A stretch of 31,536 nucleotides of DNA, from contig DBDJ01000010.1 of assembly GCA_002293525.1 (NCBI GenBank), positions 29,585-61,120 on the forward strand. The letters run 5' to 3'. Both the position numbers and the translations under genes were made by a program. The DNA is from Lachnospiraceae bacterium UBA935. Lineage in GTDB: Bacteria > Bacillota > Clostridia > Lachnospirales > Lachnospiraceae. Below, piece after piece: positions 7,848-17,240 of the stretch (position 1 is its first letter; every line of letters begins with the position of its first letter). Below the pieces are notes generated by a model that worked only from the letters and a program-made list of their open reading frames with translations, did not search any database and was not told the DNA's origin.

Positions 7848-9347
7848 CTATCTTCTATGTTTCAATAGATTCTTACCTTCCGCAACTAGGCTTTTGATCA
7901 GCTTATTATATAATATGATATTTACCGCAAGCATAACCAGCATGCAGATGCCGGCCACCTTGCCGGCCATGATGAACCAGGATAACAGGCTGACCTCGCC
8001 CAGCCGGATTCCTGATGAGCACAGTAACATCAATATGACCGCAAGTCCGTTCGCCATCATATGAAGCAGGAAGTGCTTCACGGAACGCTTGAGAAGGTGG
8101 TTTGACAAATAAAACACCAGATAAACGGTCCGGTAGGTGACGGCCGCCAAGGTTCCCAGTGCTACCCCTGCCAGTCCCAGCCGGAAAACCAATGCCACCG
8201 ACAGGATGATATTGGCCGCTGCTTCGATGATGCAGGCCAGCTGGGTTGAGCGGTAATGGCCGGCAGCTACTGTTATGGCATGGTAGGGGATGCGATAGCA
8301 ATAGGCGGCGCCGGCCAAGGTCAGCAAAACCGCAAAGGCCGGCGCATGGTAGTCGGCATCTGTGATTCCTTTTGTGTATAACTGGATGAAAGGGAGGATC
8401 AAAATACCCGTGACAGTAAAGGCATAAGTCGTCACCGTATGATAGACCCATTCAACTTGCTCAAACAGCAAAGCCAGTTTCTGCTCTTCCTTACGCGCCA
8501 GCAAATTGCCCATAAGCGGTGTCAGACCCAGGTTCATCAGGCCGACGAACTGCTTGACGGCACGCTGCACCAGATTGTACGCCACGTAAACCGAGACGTT
8601 CTCCAAGGTGGAAAAAACCGATAAGACGACGATGTCGGTATTCTGCAGCACGACATAGGCCACATGCTGGGCGGCCCCGTTCCATTTCTGCGGGATCGGG
8701 TTGCCGCTCACGGTGATGTTCCAGTCAATCTCATAATCCTTGCGAATGACATATCCCATCAGGGCCGGGCGCAGTAAAAAAATAAAAGCCGTGGCCAGCA
8801 TTACTACCGGAAGCCCATAGCCAAGCCTGATTAAAACAGCGCTTCCCAGCAGATTCAGCAATGAAGTAACGATATCAACCGCTAACGGTATATAGGCCCG
8901 CTGGTCGGCATTGAGCAATATCCTGTCAACCAGGCCAAAATAAAACTCAAAGAAAGAATTGACCGCCGAGATCAAGATGAAACCGGCAATATAATATATG
9001 CCGAATTCTGAATCGACGACATGAGGGTAAATAAAGAGCAGGACGATACAGTACCCGATGAGGACTGCCGCAAGACCGCGGAAAAACTTCCGGGCACTTC
9101 TCAAAATCCGGCTTATCGTCTGATGATCCCGCTCCGCTAACGGTTTGTACAGGGCACTGGATATCACTGAGGTCATGCCCAGGTCCAGAAATAAAATAAA
9201 TCCCAGGAAATTGGCGATGGAAGAGACCAGCCCATTAGCCGCCGAGCCATAATGCTCAAGATATAATCTGGGCAGGACAAGCCCGCAGACAATGCCGGTG
9301 ATCTGCTGGATAAGCGAAGCTATGGTATTTTTGGCTAGCCGCTTCAA
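7848..9347 (-). CDS. wzx: Wzx-type polysaccharide flippase (MOP superfamily)
   Basis: A 499-residue integral membrane protein with about 12-14 hydrophobic segments and the N-terminal pattern of lipid-linked oligosaccharide flippases (KNTIASLIQQITGIVCGLVL, then LPRLYLEHYG). It would move undecaprenyl-diphosphate-linked repeat units across the membrane for polymerisation. The start is TTG at 9347, which overlaps the upstream TGA and has GAGGA 8 nt before it. It is the last gene of the operon. Sequence alone cannot separate it from other MOP-family exporters, but the setting next to a Wzy-like polymerase and a chain-length regulator fits Wzx. Confidence 0.87.
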   Translation of the reverse strand: MKRLAKNTIASLIQQITGIVCGLVLPRLYLEHYGSAANGLVSSIANFLGFILFLDLGMTSVISSALYKPLAERDHQTISRILRSARKFFRGLAAVLIGYCIVLLFIYPHVVDSEFGIYYIAGFILISAVNSFFEFYFGLVDRILLNADQRAYIPLAVDIVTSLLNLLGSAVLIRLGYGLPVVMLATAFIFLLRPALMGYVIRKDYEIDWNITVSGNPIPQKWNGAAQHVAYVVLQNTDIVVLSVFSTLENVSVYVAYNLVQRAVKQFVGLMNLGLTPLMGNLLARKEEQKLALLFEQVEWVYHTVTTYAFTVTGILILPFIQLYTKGITDADYHAPAFAVLLTLAGAAYCYRIPYHAITVAAGHYRSTQLACIIEAAANIILSVALVFRLGLAGVALGTLAAVTYRTVYLVFYLSNHLLKRSVKHFLLHMMANGLAVILMLLCSSGIRLGEVSLLSWFIMAGKVAGICMLVMLAVNIILYNKLIKSLVAEGKNLLKHRR

Positions 9348-10381
9348 GTTGTTTTCCTCATTGACATTATTATTTTGCGGATGATGCGTTTATATAACAG
9401 TTTCGGCTTGGCGTTTTCAAACCACTTACTGTAGAAGCTGATATGCAGGCCTGTTTCAACCCGTTTGGCCTGCGAAATTTCTGTGTGGAATAACTTAATA
9501 AAAAAATCAAGATAATCCTCTTTTCTTTTTTCATCTGCCGATATCTGTTCTTTAGTCTGCCAAGGCTGACAGACCATATCGCACCATAGTTCGTCCGATT
9601 CATCGATCTGTTTTATCCTTTGAATCAAGTCTTCGAGGCATTCATATTCATTGGCATTGATAAAAGCTTTTTCATTATAGTCCTGAAAAATCAAGGGGTT
9701 GCCCCAATAAATCGGGACAGTATTGGCCTGCAGGGCCGTCAGCAGCTTTTCACTTGTATATCCGTTATAGCGGGCATTTTCCGCTGCGATCGTAAACTTA
9801 TACGGCAAGCGCAGCAGCGTGGTTTCTTGATAATGTCCTTCAAATCCGGTCGCTATATGGCCGGAATTATTCAGGTATTTCCCCAGTGAATCCACTTTTT
9901 TATAGGTTCCGACAGCATGATAAATCTCGTCCCGCTTAGCCGAAGCATGAGAATACATGAAATTACAGAACTCCGGCTTGCCTGCCAGGATTGCTTTCGC
10001 ATCGGCAATACCCAGCGGTGCCTTTCTTTCCGGCAGGTAAAAGTTATGGTACATGTCCTGAGGCGGCGGCAGCCTGACGATTCTGTCATCACAATGGAGG
10101 CCTGTATCGAACACCACGCCATAGTCAAACAGATTCAAGTCCGGTTTCATGGCTTCCTGGCTGTAAAAGATTAAGATCCGGCGTTTTGACCACAGTCTGT
10201 GCAATCTTTTCTTAAGCTCGGCATCGGTATATATATGCTCGCTGATAATTAAATAATCCGGATCCTCTTCCTCCCAGATAAAGTGAAAAGAGTCGGCTAT
10301 CTTTTCTAAGCGGTAGCAAATCAGCAGGCTTTTCACGTCATGAACGTTAGGATGCAGCGAATAAATCGTGATGTTTTTCAT
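9344..10381 (-). CDS. Glycosyltransferase family 10 (alpha-fucosyltransferase family)
   Basis: 345 residues. The GT10 signature lies at about 195-228: KFTIAAENARYNGYTSEK followed by LLTALQANTVPIYWGNP, matching the acceptor- and GDP-fucose-binding C-terminal region of alpha-1,3/1,4-fucosyltransferases. The N-terminal part is divergent, as usual. It probably transfers fucose, or a similar GDP-sugar, to a lipid-linked oligosaccharide on the cytoplasmic face. No GDP-fucose synthesis genes are in the window. Its start overlaps the previous stop by 4 bp (ATGA), so it is translationally coupled to the ATP-grasp gene. Confidence 0.85.
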   Translation of the reverse strand: MKNITIYSLHPNVHDVKSLLICYRLEKIADSFHFIWEEEDPDYLIISEHIYTDAELKKRLHRLWSKRRILIFYSQEAMKPDLNLFDYGVVFDTGLHCDDRIVRLPPPQDMYHNFYLPERKAPLGIADAKAILAGKPEFCNFMYSHASAKRDEIYHAVGTYKKVDSLGKYLNNSGHIATGFEGHYQETTLLRLPYKFTIAAENARYNGYTSEKLLTALQANTVPIYWGNPLIFQDYNEKAFINANEYECLEDLIQRIKQIDESDELWCDMVCQPWQTKEQISADEKRKEDYLDFFIKLFHTEISQAKRVETGLHISFYSKWFENAKPKLLYKRIIRKIIMSMRKTT

Positions 10382-11298
10382 ATGTCTACTCCGTCTGCGG
10401 CCTTGCCGCGCTTAAGCTCAACCGGTAATTCCAGCCAGCCGCCAATGATCAGATCATAAGCTTCGGGCTGCAAAACTTCATAGCCCGAATTGCTATATAG
10501 AGTCAGTTCCCCCACATAGATATTCTGATGTGCTGAATAAAAATCAACTCTCAGATAGGGGATATCTTTGGCCATGATTCTTGAAAGTTCCAGCATCAAA
10601 TCAAGCTTTTCCGGCCTGCCTACCGTAATCGCTGCATCCGTGGGAAACGTCATGCCGACGTCGATATAGTTCCAGTCAGTCGAATATAGGTTTCTTTTAT
10701 GTTCTTCAAATCGTCCATAATCCACATGGATCAGTCGGGGCGTCCCATTAAAAACATGAATTTTATAGTCCTTCAATTCTCTTCCCGATTCATCAGCTAA
10801 ATACTTTTCGGCTAGGATGCGCGGTTTCACATCCTGATAAGGCCATTCCCTGCTGAAGTAATAAAAATTCTTTCTTAAGTGCTTCGAGAGCTTCTTTCTT
10901 GCCAGTTTATAATCAAAATCTGCTTTGTCCCGGCAAATAACCACGCCACCGCTGTCATGTGTCGTCTTTAAGACGAACCGGTCCGGTAACAGATTAAAGT
11001 CGATGCTGTCAAAATCGTCCCATATCCCGATTACCGGAATCACAAATTCCTCACCGATCATGTCTGCGATATATTGTCTGGACTCGTATTTATCAACCAT
11101 CCTCACATACTCGTTTCGTCGGTCATAAAGTTTCAGCCACTGTGTTTTTTCGCTGAATGACCTAGGCTGGTCGATCTGTAGAGGCTTCCCCATCCTGGCC
11201 CAATAAGTAAGCTTTAAGTAAGGCTTATCCGCAATAAACCGGAACATGCCGACGGATGCCAGATAACTGATTGCTCTGTGTATTATCGTTCTGTTCAT
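10378..11298 (-). CDS. TupA-like ATP-grasp protein of the polysaccharide locus
   Basis: 306 residues. The pattern matches the TupA-like ATP-grasp family named after teichuronopeptide biosynthesis: SFSEKTQWLKLYDR near residue 48, DKY(E)SR.Y, VLKTTHDSGGVVICRDK near 129 (nucleotide-binding loop), ILAEKYL near 180 and ELKDYKIHVFNG near 194. Family members are thought to join an amino acid or similar group to a polysaccharide sugar acid in an ATP-dependent ligation; the exact substrate is unknown. It lies between the polymerase and GT10 genes, overlapping both by 4 bp. This suggests the repeat unit carries a non-sugar, perhaps amino-acid, decoration. Confidence 0.8.
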   Translation of the reverse strand: MNRTIIHRAISYLASVGMFRFIADKPYLKLTYWARMGKPLQIDQPRSFSEKTQWLKLYDRRNEYVRMVDKYESRQYIADMIGEEFVIPVIGIWDDFDSIDFNLLPDRFVLKTTHDSGGVVICRDKADFDYKLARKKLSKHLRKNFYYFSREWPYQDVKPRILAEKYLADESGRELKDYKIHVFNGTPRLIHVDYGRFEEHKRNLYSTDWNYIDVGMTFPTDAAITVGRPEKLDLMLELSRIMAKDIPYLRVDFYSAHQNIYVGELTLYSNSGYEVLQPEAYDLIIGGWLELPVELKRGKAADGVDI

Positions 11299-12572
11299 GG
11301 CCGGTCGCCTCCGCTTTCGTCGCCGTTATCGTCGCTTCTGCTTTCGTCGCCTCTGCTTTCATAAAGGCGCGGGCCGGATGCACGGGCATACATGCTGTCC
11401 CGGCCAGACGGCTGATAAATGATATACCAGCACACCGCCAGATAAAACTGCGAGCTGGCGCTCTGATAGGCACTGATGCCGACATCGCATAGGAATAATA
11501 CTAGGAAAATAGAAACAAAAATCTTTTCTGTCTTATTATAAGCTTTAAAAAATGCGATGATTCTCCTGAACAACTTATAGTGCAAAGAATAGTAAATAAG
11601 GAGGCCGATGATCCCGCCGTTAACGACCAGGTCAATAAAGTTATTATCAGCTACCAGCATTTCCGTATTTCTAAAGACCATGGACAATAAGAAATTATAG
11701 TTTCCTATACCATAGCCCAGCAGCGGGCGGCTTAAAAACCAGGTGAATCCATATACTATACGGTCCACACGTCCCGATGTGCTGGCATCAATAATGAAAC
11801 CGCCGATGCTGATCAGCATATTCTGAAATCTTTCACCGATGATGTTGTAAATAAGCGGTGTGTTGATCATAAAATAATAACCGACAATCAAACCGGCCGC
11901 AACCAGCAGAATATTGCGGATTCTTTTGGTAAAACTGGAAGAGGACAAAATATAATATACACATATAGGCATTACCAGAAAAACGATGGCTTTTCTGGAA
12001 CTGGAAATAACCGCTATGAAGGCATTCATAAATACCGAAATCCGCCAGAGCCATTTGTACTGCACAAGCTTTTCATCGCTTAGGCAGCTTAACGAAATTG
12101 TAAATGCAAGGCCGGAAAACATCCCTATCGTATTAACACTGACATCATAATTGCGGATAGCCCATAATATATTGCTTCCGTGTTCAACAAATAAAAGCGC
12201 AAACTTCAGTAACGGAAACAGCGACAGACAGACAAGCACCCTGCGCATCCACTCCTTATCATAAGAACATAATTGAAAGAAAGACAGCAGGCACAGCGTA
12301 TTCAAAATGATTGTCCTGCCAATATAGAAGGCCCAGTCCTTATTCTCAGCCCAGATAATCGACAAGACACAATATCCGCAGTAGAACAAGATCCACCGGC
12401 TATACCGATCCAGCCGCAGCTTGGTCTTACTGAGCACATAAATGGCCGTAAACAGGATCAATAAAAATTTGACGGCAACCATGAATGGCGTGCCATTTTC
12501 CAGGACAATAAGGCCGAACATATAAATAACCATGATGATATTACGTAAGCTAAGCTTGAAACTTAATTTCAC
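11295..12572 (-). CDS. wzy: O-antigen polymerase/ligase-like membrane protein (Wzy-type)
   Basis: About 425 residues. The GTG at 12572 (VKLSFKLSL) is preferred because GAGGG lies 8 nt upstream and it does not run into the preceding gene; an upstream in-frame start would overlap that gene. There are about ten membrane segments and a long loop, with SRPLLGYGIGNYNF resembling the Wzy_C motif of O-antigen polymerases and ligases. The likely role is joining flipped repeat units into the polymer outside the membrane. The last 25 residues are a hydrophilic Arg/Asp/Glu/Ser-rich tail encoded by a degenerate 15-bp tandem repeat (11303-11361), unusual for this family. Its TGA overlaps the next ATG. Confidence 0.8.
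   Translation of the reverse strand: MKLSFKLSLRNIIMVIYMFGLIVLENGTPFMVAVKFLLILFTAIYVLSKTKLRLDRYSRWILFYCGYCVLSIIWAENKDWAFYIGRTIILNTLCLLSFFQLCSYDKEWMRRVLVCLSLFPLLKFALLFVEHGSNILWAIRNYDVSVNTIGMFSGLAFTISLSCLSDEKLVQYKWLWRISVFMNAFIAVISSSRKAIVFLVMPICVYYILSSSSFTKRIRNILLVAAGLIVGYYFMINTPLIYNIIGERFQNMLISIGGFIIDASTSGRVDRIVYGFTWFLSRPLLGYGIGNYNFLLSMVFRNTEMLVADNNFIDLVVNGGIIGLLIYYSLHYKLFRRIIAFFKAYNKTEKIFVSIFLVLFLCDVGISAYQSASSQFYLAVCWYIIYQPSGRDSMYARASGPRLYESRGDESRSDDNGDESGGDRP
11303..11361. repeat. Degenerate 15-bp tandem repeat at the 3' end of the polymerase gene
   Basis: Units resembling GTCGCCTCTGCTTTC on the plus strand occur about three to four times and encode the charged C-terminal tail (DESRGDESRSDDNGDESGG). 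The length is a multiple of three, so copy-number change would keep the frame. Confidence 0.6.
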
Positions 12573-12591
12573 AGATCTACCCTCGTAACCT

Positions 12592-13623
12592 TCAGAATAA
12601 TTCCTGCCATTGCCGGGCAATCAGGTCAACGGCCAGTTTTTCCCTGATCTGATAGGCATTCCTGCTGATTTTGTTCCGTAAATCAGCACTGCTGATTATC
12701 TCCATTATTGACTTTGCTGTTGCCGCCGGGTCATTCACCGGTACCAGCAGCCCGTTTTCATAGTTTCGGATAAATTCCCTGGCTCCTCCGGCCGGGCAAT
12801 CTGTACTGATCACCGGCATGCCCATGGCCATGGCTTCCAGCATTGAATTGGACAAGCCTTCATAGTCGGACGTAGAAACAAAGATCATGCAACGGGATAC
12901 CAAGGAATGGACATCGTCCATGAACGGCATGATCGTGATATTAGCTTCCATGTCATATATGACGATTAAGTCTTGCAAATGTACCTTTTCCTCACCGTCC
13001 CCGATGATCAACAGCCTGTAATCGGGATATTCCTTATATACCAGCTGATATGCCTGGATCAGCACCGGGAGGTTTTTTTGTCTGTTTAACCGGCAAAAAT
13101 TGACGATGACCTTATTTCCGTTTTCTCCGCTCCAGACAGGAAGATCATTTTTAATAGGATTCACGATCAGTCTTATTTTTTTCTGAACCGCTTCCGGAAA
13201 ACATGCAGCGGCTTCCCTTGTCTGACACACCAAAGAATCAACCGACCGAAATAAAAAATCTCTTGCTTTTCTTTTGACAAAACTACTTAGCTGATTAGGA
13301 TCATTTCTTTCAGAAACAATGATTTTGGCTTTCAATCTCCGAGCGGCCAGGATTACTTTCATACCGATATGGTATTCAAATGCGATGATGACATCGGGGC
13401 AGTTTTTTCTGAACAAGTCTGACAACTTAGTAATCTGGCTGATTTTCCTCGCTTCATTGAGGGCGAGGAACTTACAATGATTTTCATACGGTCTTTGCCC
13501 GGTTGTGAACGGAACGATCGTCACATCATAGCCTTGCCGGTTAAAATGGTTCGCCAGTAACAGAGCCACTCTTTCCGCCCCGCCGCCGCCTAATGAACCG
13601 ATGACAAAAAAAATTTTTTTCAA
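12592..13623 (-). CDS. Glycosyltransferase family 4 (GT-B fold)
   Basis: 343 residues. The N-terminal FFVIGSLGGGGAERVALLLA glycine loop and the C-terminal donor-site motif STSDYEGLSNSMLEAMAMG (E-x7-E) followed by PVISTDCPAGGAREF define a retaining GT4 enzyme. It transfers a sugar from a nucleotide donor to the growing lipid-linked repeat unit at the cytoplasmic face. The start is TTG at 13623 with GAGGA 7 nt upstream. It is 10 bp from the preceding gene and 19 bp from the next. Donor and acceptor cannot be told from sequence. Confidence 0.9.
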   Translation of the reverse strand: MKKIFFVIGSLGGGGAERVALLLANHFNRQGYDVTIVPFTTGQRPYENHCKFLALNEARKISQITKLSDLFRKNCPDVIIAFEYHIGMKVILAARRLKAKIIVSERNDPNQLSSFVKRKARDFLFRSVDSLVCQTREAAACFPEAVQKKIRLIVNPIKNDLPVWSGENGNKVIVNFCRLNRQKNLPVLIQAYQLVYKEYPDYRLLIIGDGEEKVHLQDLIVIYDMEANITIMPFMDDVHSLVSRCMIFVSTSDYEGLSNSMLEAMAMGMPVISTDCPAGGAREFIRNYENGLLVPVNDPAATAKSIMEIISSADLRNKISRNAYQIREKLAVDLIARQWQELF

Positions 13624-13633
13624 CTCCCAATCC

Positions 13634-14833
13634 TCATTTATGCAAAATAGCCATATTTTTATTTTTATATATTTTTTTATATAATTTCCGGTAAGTTTTA
13701 CTTAGATTCTCCGCGTTTTGATTGATGTTAAAACCTGCCAGCGTCATGATATTTCTGATGCTCTCCTGCTCACCGTCACGATCCCGCTTCGATAATTTGA
13801 TGATTTTTTGGGCCCATTTTTCAGCTCCTATCGCTAACGGGAAACGATGCGCAAAATTGGTTACTTGGCATTCTTGTGTTATTTTGTCAGAGAACAGTAC
13901 CGGCAAACCGGAAATCTGATACTGGATCATCACATTGGGCAGTCCTTCATATAGTGAGGGCAAGACCATGATATCCATAGCACTTAAGTAGTTCTCAATA
14001 TCGGTTTTAAAACCTTCCAGGGATATCCAGCTGTCTAAACCGCAGTCCGTGATTTTCTTCATTACCTTGGCTTTTTCACTGCCGCCGTCACCAAATAAGT
14101 ACAATTTATGCTGGCTGCTCCGGCGATGTACTTCCCTGAAAATATCAATCACGAAACGATGATTCTTCGCTTCGGAAAAATTACCGACATGGCCGATGGC
14201 AAATTCATCGTCACGTAAGCCCAATTCCATCCGGATACTTTTTCGCGCATCTGGATTAAATAAAAACCGGCTGATATCCTGGCCATTGGGAATCAGGATA
14301 AACGGCCTTTCCTGAAATAACCATTTCCCGGCTTTCTTTCCGCAGGCTAGTCCGTGCGTATAATTCCTGTAAAATAGCGGGCGCAGCAATTGATCTGCGA
14401 ATGGATGCGTGCATGAGGTATTGTGGCAATGGGCAAGCCTGATTTCGCAGCCGCCCAGCCTGGCCGCTGTCATTTCCACGGCCAGGGTCGCGCTGTTCCC
14501 ATGGGCATGGACGACATGAATCTGATTTTGTTTTATATATCGGAGTAATTCCTGAAAATACTGCAAGGTGTTTTTTTGTCTGTCCGGAAACCTTCTGACG
14601 GTCATGCCCAGATTTTTCATACGCCAAGTCACTTTCTTATCGAAAGCTCCGGCAAAACCCAACATAATATTAAGTGCCTGTTCTGATGCTTCCTGACTGG
14701 ACTTTTCGCTCTTTTTTATGGATATATTCTTTCTAATCATTTCGATCTCTTTTATGGTTTCCATATAGCTTAAGACCGAATCGGTTATCCCGTCAAGACC
14801 GATCCCATTTAAGAGAATTAATATTCTGATCAT
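13634..14833 (-). CDS. Glycosyltransferase family 4, EpsF-like
   Basis: 399 residues. The N-terminus RILILLNGIGLDGITDSV and the HAHGNSATLAVEMTAARLGG stretch near 113 resemble EpsF/CapM-type GT4 enzymes. The donor-site motif reads PSLYEGLPNVMIQYQISGLP, where Gln stands at the second Glu of the usual E-x7-E pair. That may alter donor handling or reflect a subfamily feature. The ribosome binding site is weak (AAAGG about 14 nt before ATG at 14833), so translation may depend on coupling to the gene 22 bp upstream. The role is adding one sugar of the repeat unit. Confidence 0.87.
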   Translation of the reverse strand: MIRILILLNGIGLDGITDSVLSYMETIKEIEMIRKNISIKKSEKSSQEASEQALNIMLGFAGAFDKKVTWRMKNLGMTVRRFPDRQKNTLQYFQELLRYIKQNQIHVVHAHGNSATLAVEMTAARLGGCEIRLAHCHNTSCTHPFADQLLRPLFYRNYTHGLACGKKAGKWLFQERPFILIPNGQDISRFLFNPDARKSIRMELGLRDDEFAIGHVGNFSEAKNHRFVIDIFREVHRRSSQHKLYLFGDGGSEKAKVMKKITDCGLDSWISLEGFKTDIENYLSAMDIMVLPSLYEGLPNVMIQYQISGLPVLFSDKITQECQVTNFAHRFPLAIGAEKWAQKIIKLSKRDRDGEQESIRNIMTLAGFNINQNAENLSKTYRKLYKKIYKNKNMAILHK

Positions 14834-14855
14834 TATAGTATACCGGCCTTTATTT

Positions 14856-15758
14856 TTATTTCAGGTCACCTTGCTGCCCCATCTCGGTGCCGTTTTTTTC
14901 ACATTCATACATCTTGGCATCTACCAGAAACCGATACCAGTAAGCCTGCAGGAAATGATATATTCTGCCTTCCGTTCCGTCAAGGAAGCCTAATCTCAGA
15001 TAATACCGGTAAAAAAAGTAAAGAGAGGCTCTGAAGAACTTCGGCAGCTTATAGTAACCTTTTTCCTTTATGACCCGCTTGGTCTTGGCCTGCTTGGATG
15101 ACTGGCTTAACTCTGCTGCGGTATTTTCCGTTTTAGCGGCTCTTAACTGCTGATAATCACGAACTTCTCTGTTGCTATACCAATTATGCTTATTGATCCA
15201 CCAGTCAAGACTTTTTCGGTTGTTGTCGATCAGGTCGTGTTGAAAGGACACTGTAGTGCCGTCGGTCAGTACCATGTGCTCGTCCATTATTTTCATTTCG
15301 CAGAAAGCCTTCCCGGTCCGGAAGATTCTCAGCAGCAATTCCGGATAACGACCGCCGTGCTTAATCCACTTGCCCATGAAATACATCCTTCGGCGCAGAA
15401 TAATTCCGTTGGCCGGCGGACTGACGGCTTCTAAACGGAGCATTATCTCCTGGGCCAATTCGCTGGTCAGCTCTTCATCGGCATCCATGCGCATCGTCCA
15501 TCCGGTGTCAATCGACGTGTTTTGAAGCCCCCAGTTCAGCTGCGAAGAATAATCGATGAACCTGTGCTGATAAAAATCCAGGGACCGGCCTTCTTCGTGA
15601 AGTTCGCTGCCCAGCTTCCGGCAAAGTGCCTCTGTCTCATCGGTACTGAAACTGTCTACGACAACAAACCGTTTTGCACAGCCGCGGAATGATGCAACGC
15701 ATTTTCGTAAATTAACTGCTTCATTTTTGGTCAGTATAATCACTGTTAAGTCTGACAT
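14856..15758 (-). CDS. Glycosyltransferase family 2, WaaE/KdtX-like
   Basis: 300 residues from the ATG at 15758, chosen because AGGAAG lies 6 nt upstream. A GT-A fold is shown by DLTVIILTKNEAVNLRKCV at the N-terminus, VVVDSFSTDET near 33-42 and the metal/nucleotide-binding D-x-D as MDADEE near 91-96. The arrangement resembles the WaaE/KdtX beta-glucosyltransferase group. The C-terminal region is rich in aromatic and basic residues (FYRYYLRLGFLDG) and may contact the membrane. It is an inverting enzyme that adds one sugar to the repeat unit; the donor is unknown. Confidence 0.88.
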   Translation of the reverse strand: MSDLTVIILTKNEAVNLRKCVASFRGCAKRFVVVDSFSTDETEALCRKLGSELHEEGRSLDFYQHRFIDYSSQLNWGLQNTSIDTGWTMRMDADEELTSELAQEIMLRLEAVSPPANGIILRRRMYFMGKWIKHGGRYPELLLRIFRTGKAFCEMKIMDEHMVLTDGTTVSFQHDLIDNNRKSLDWWINKHNWYSNREVRDYQQLRAAKTENTAAELSQSSKQAKTKRVIKEKGYYKLPKFFRASLYFFYRYYLRLGFLDGTEGRIYHFLQAYWYRFLVDAKMYECEKNGTEMGQQGDLK

Positions 15759-15795
15759 GTTCTTCTTCCTGTTATTATGAAACAAAATGTCTGAT

Positions 15796-17124
15796 TCAGC
15801 GGCGACGGGCTTCGGCTATCGCTTCCGCATATAAGCTGAAGGCTTTGTCTCTGGCATAGTGATTTACCAGATGGTTTCTGCCGTTCTCTCCCATGTCCGC
15901 TAAAACAGGGCTGCCGTCATTGGCCGCATACCAGTCGATCAGTTCGGCGACACGCTGATAATCCCCGGGGTCGCAGCAGATGCCGCAGCCGCTGCTTTCA
16001 ATCAATTCCCTGGCCCCGGAACCGGGTTCCAGCACGCCGAGTATCGGCTTTCCAGCTGCCATGATCCCGAAGCACTTTGAGGGAAAGCTCACCCCTTTCA
16101 TCCCCTTGGCATTGACACACCAGTGGACATCCGCCGCATTTAAGCTGTAGACCAGTTCTTCTTTTTCCTGGTAGGGAATGAAGATGATATGATCCAAGTG
16201 ATGTTTTTCTTTGTAAAGGATCAGCTGGGATAAGACGCTTCCGGCCCCGACAAAAACAAAAGCCATTTCTCGGCCGGCGGCTGTCCGGAACCCGTCCCGG
16301 CAGCCTGCTGCCGACGCTGCCTTATGGTACCGCTTCAGGACTTTTATCAGGTTCTCCAGGTCATAGTAGAGCCCGATATTGCCGGAATACATGATCACGA
16401 ACCGTTCCTCCAGGCCATATTTTTGCTTAAACGCCTCGACCTTCTCATGACCGGACGGCAACAGACTGATCTCCTGTTCATCCACCCAGTTATGGATGAC
16501 CGAATAATCCGGCTGGGTTTCGCTACGGAACCTTGCCCGCAGTGTCGCTTCCATATCCTTGCCCGGCAAAATGATCTTGTGGGCGCGGCGGCAGGAAAAA
16601 CGATCGGCTTTCATCATCAGCTTCAGCAGCCATTGCTTCTTTGTATAGCCGACAGCCTTGATCTGCTCCGGGTTAAAGTCCTGGATGCTATAGATAAAAC
16701 GGGCTCTCTTCCAGAAACTGCCCCATACGCCCAGCAGGCCGCCCAGCACCGGCGGCTGAGAAATCGACAGGACATAGTCCTGACCTCCGACCATAAAAGT
16801 CGCCAGCATAGCGCGGATGGCATAAGCCACGATATTTTTGACCCGGCTGCTCTTGATACGTTTGGAGAACGACGGTACCCTGACCCGCAGCACCTTGATA
16901 CCATGAATAGTTTCCCTATACATCCACTTGTCTTGGTATCCTGTCGCTACTTTCCCGGAATAAGACGGTACGGCACAGATTACCCGTATCTCAAACTGAG
17001 CTGATAAACCTTCCGCCAGCTCCATCAGCAGCTGCCCTGTTGCCGCCACATCAGGGTAATAATAATGCGCATAGATCAGTAAGCGGTTCTTTGATCGTAA
17101 ACGATTGTAAAATCGTTTCTTCAT
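15796..17124 (-). CDS. Glycosyltransferase family 4, WcaI-like
   Basis: 442 residues. The N-terminus LLIYAHYYYPDVAATGQLLM followed by ELAEGLS is typical of the WcaI-like GT4 group. The middle contains IYSIQDFNPEQIKAVGY, and the C-terminal half has VIMYSGNIGLYYDLENLI and GVSFPSKCFGIMAAGKPILG, the donor-binding region. It is the first transferase gene after cpsD, so it may act early in repeat-unit assembly (inference). It starts at ATG 17124 with AAAGGA 9 nt upstream. The 116-bp spacer to cpsD (17125-17240) contains imperfect repeats of GCTGTTTAACTGTCAG. Confidence 0.9.
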   Translation of the reverse strand: MKKRFYNRLRSKNRLLIYAHYYYPDVAATGQLLMELAEGLSAQFEIRVICAVPSYSGKVATGYQDKWMYRETIHGIKVLRVRVPSFSKRIKSSRVKNIVAYAIRAMLATFMVGGQDYVLSISQPPVLGGLLGVWGSFWKRARFIYSIQDFNPEQIKAVGYTKKQWLLKLMMKADRFSCRRAHKIILPGKDMEATLRARFRSETQPDYSVIHNWVDEQEISLLPSGHEKVEAFKQKYGLEERFVIMYSGNIGLYYDLENLIKVLKRYHKAASAAGCRDGFRTAAGREMAFVFVGAGSVLSQLILYKEKHHLDHIIFIPYQEKEELVYSLNAADVHWCVNAKGMKGVSFPSKCFGIMAAGKPILGVLEPGSGARELIESSGCGICCDPGDYQRVAELIDWYAANDGSPVLADMGENGRNHLVNHYARDKAFSLYAEAIAEARRR

Positions 17125-17240
17125 TCCTTCCAGTCCTTTTCCTGTTTTACTTTCAGCTGTTTTACTGTCAGGTGTTCCTGCGGCTGTTTAACTGTCAGCT
17201 ATTTTCCTTACTTTTTTCTGCCAGCTGTCTAACTGGCTTT

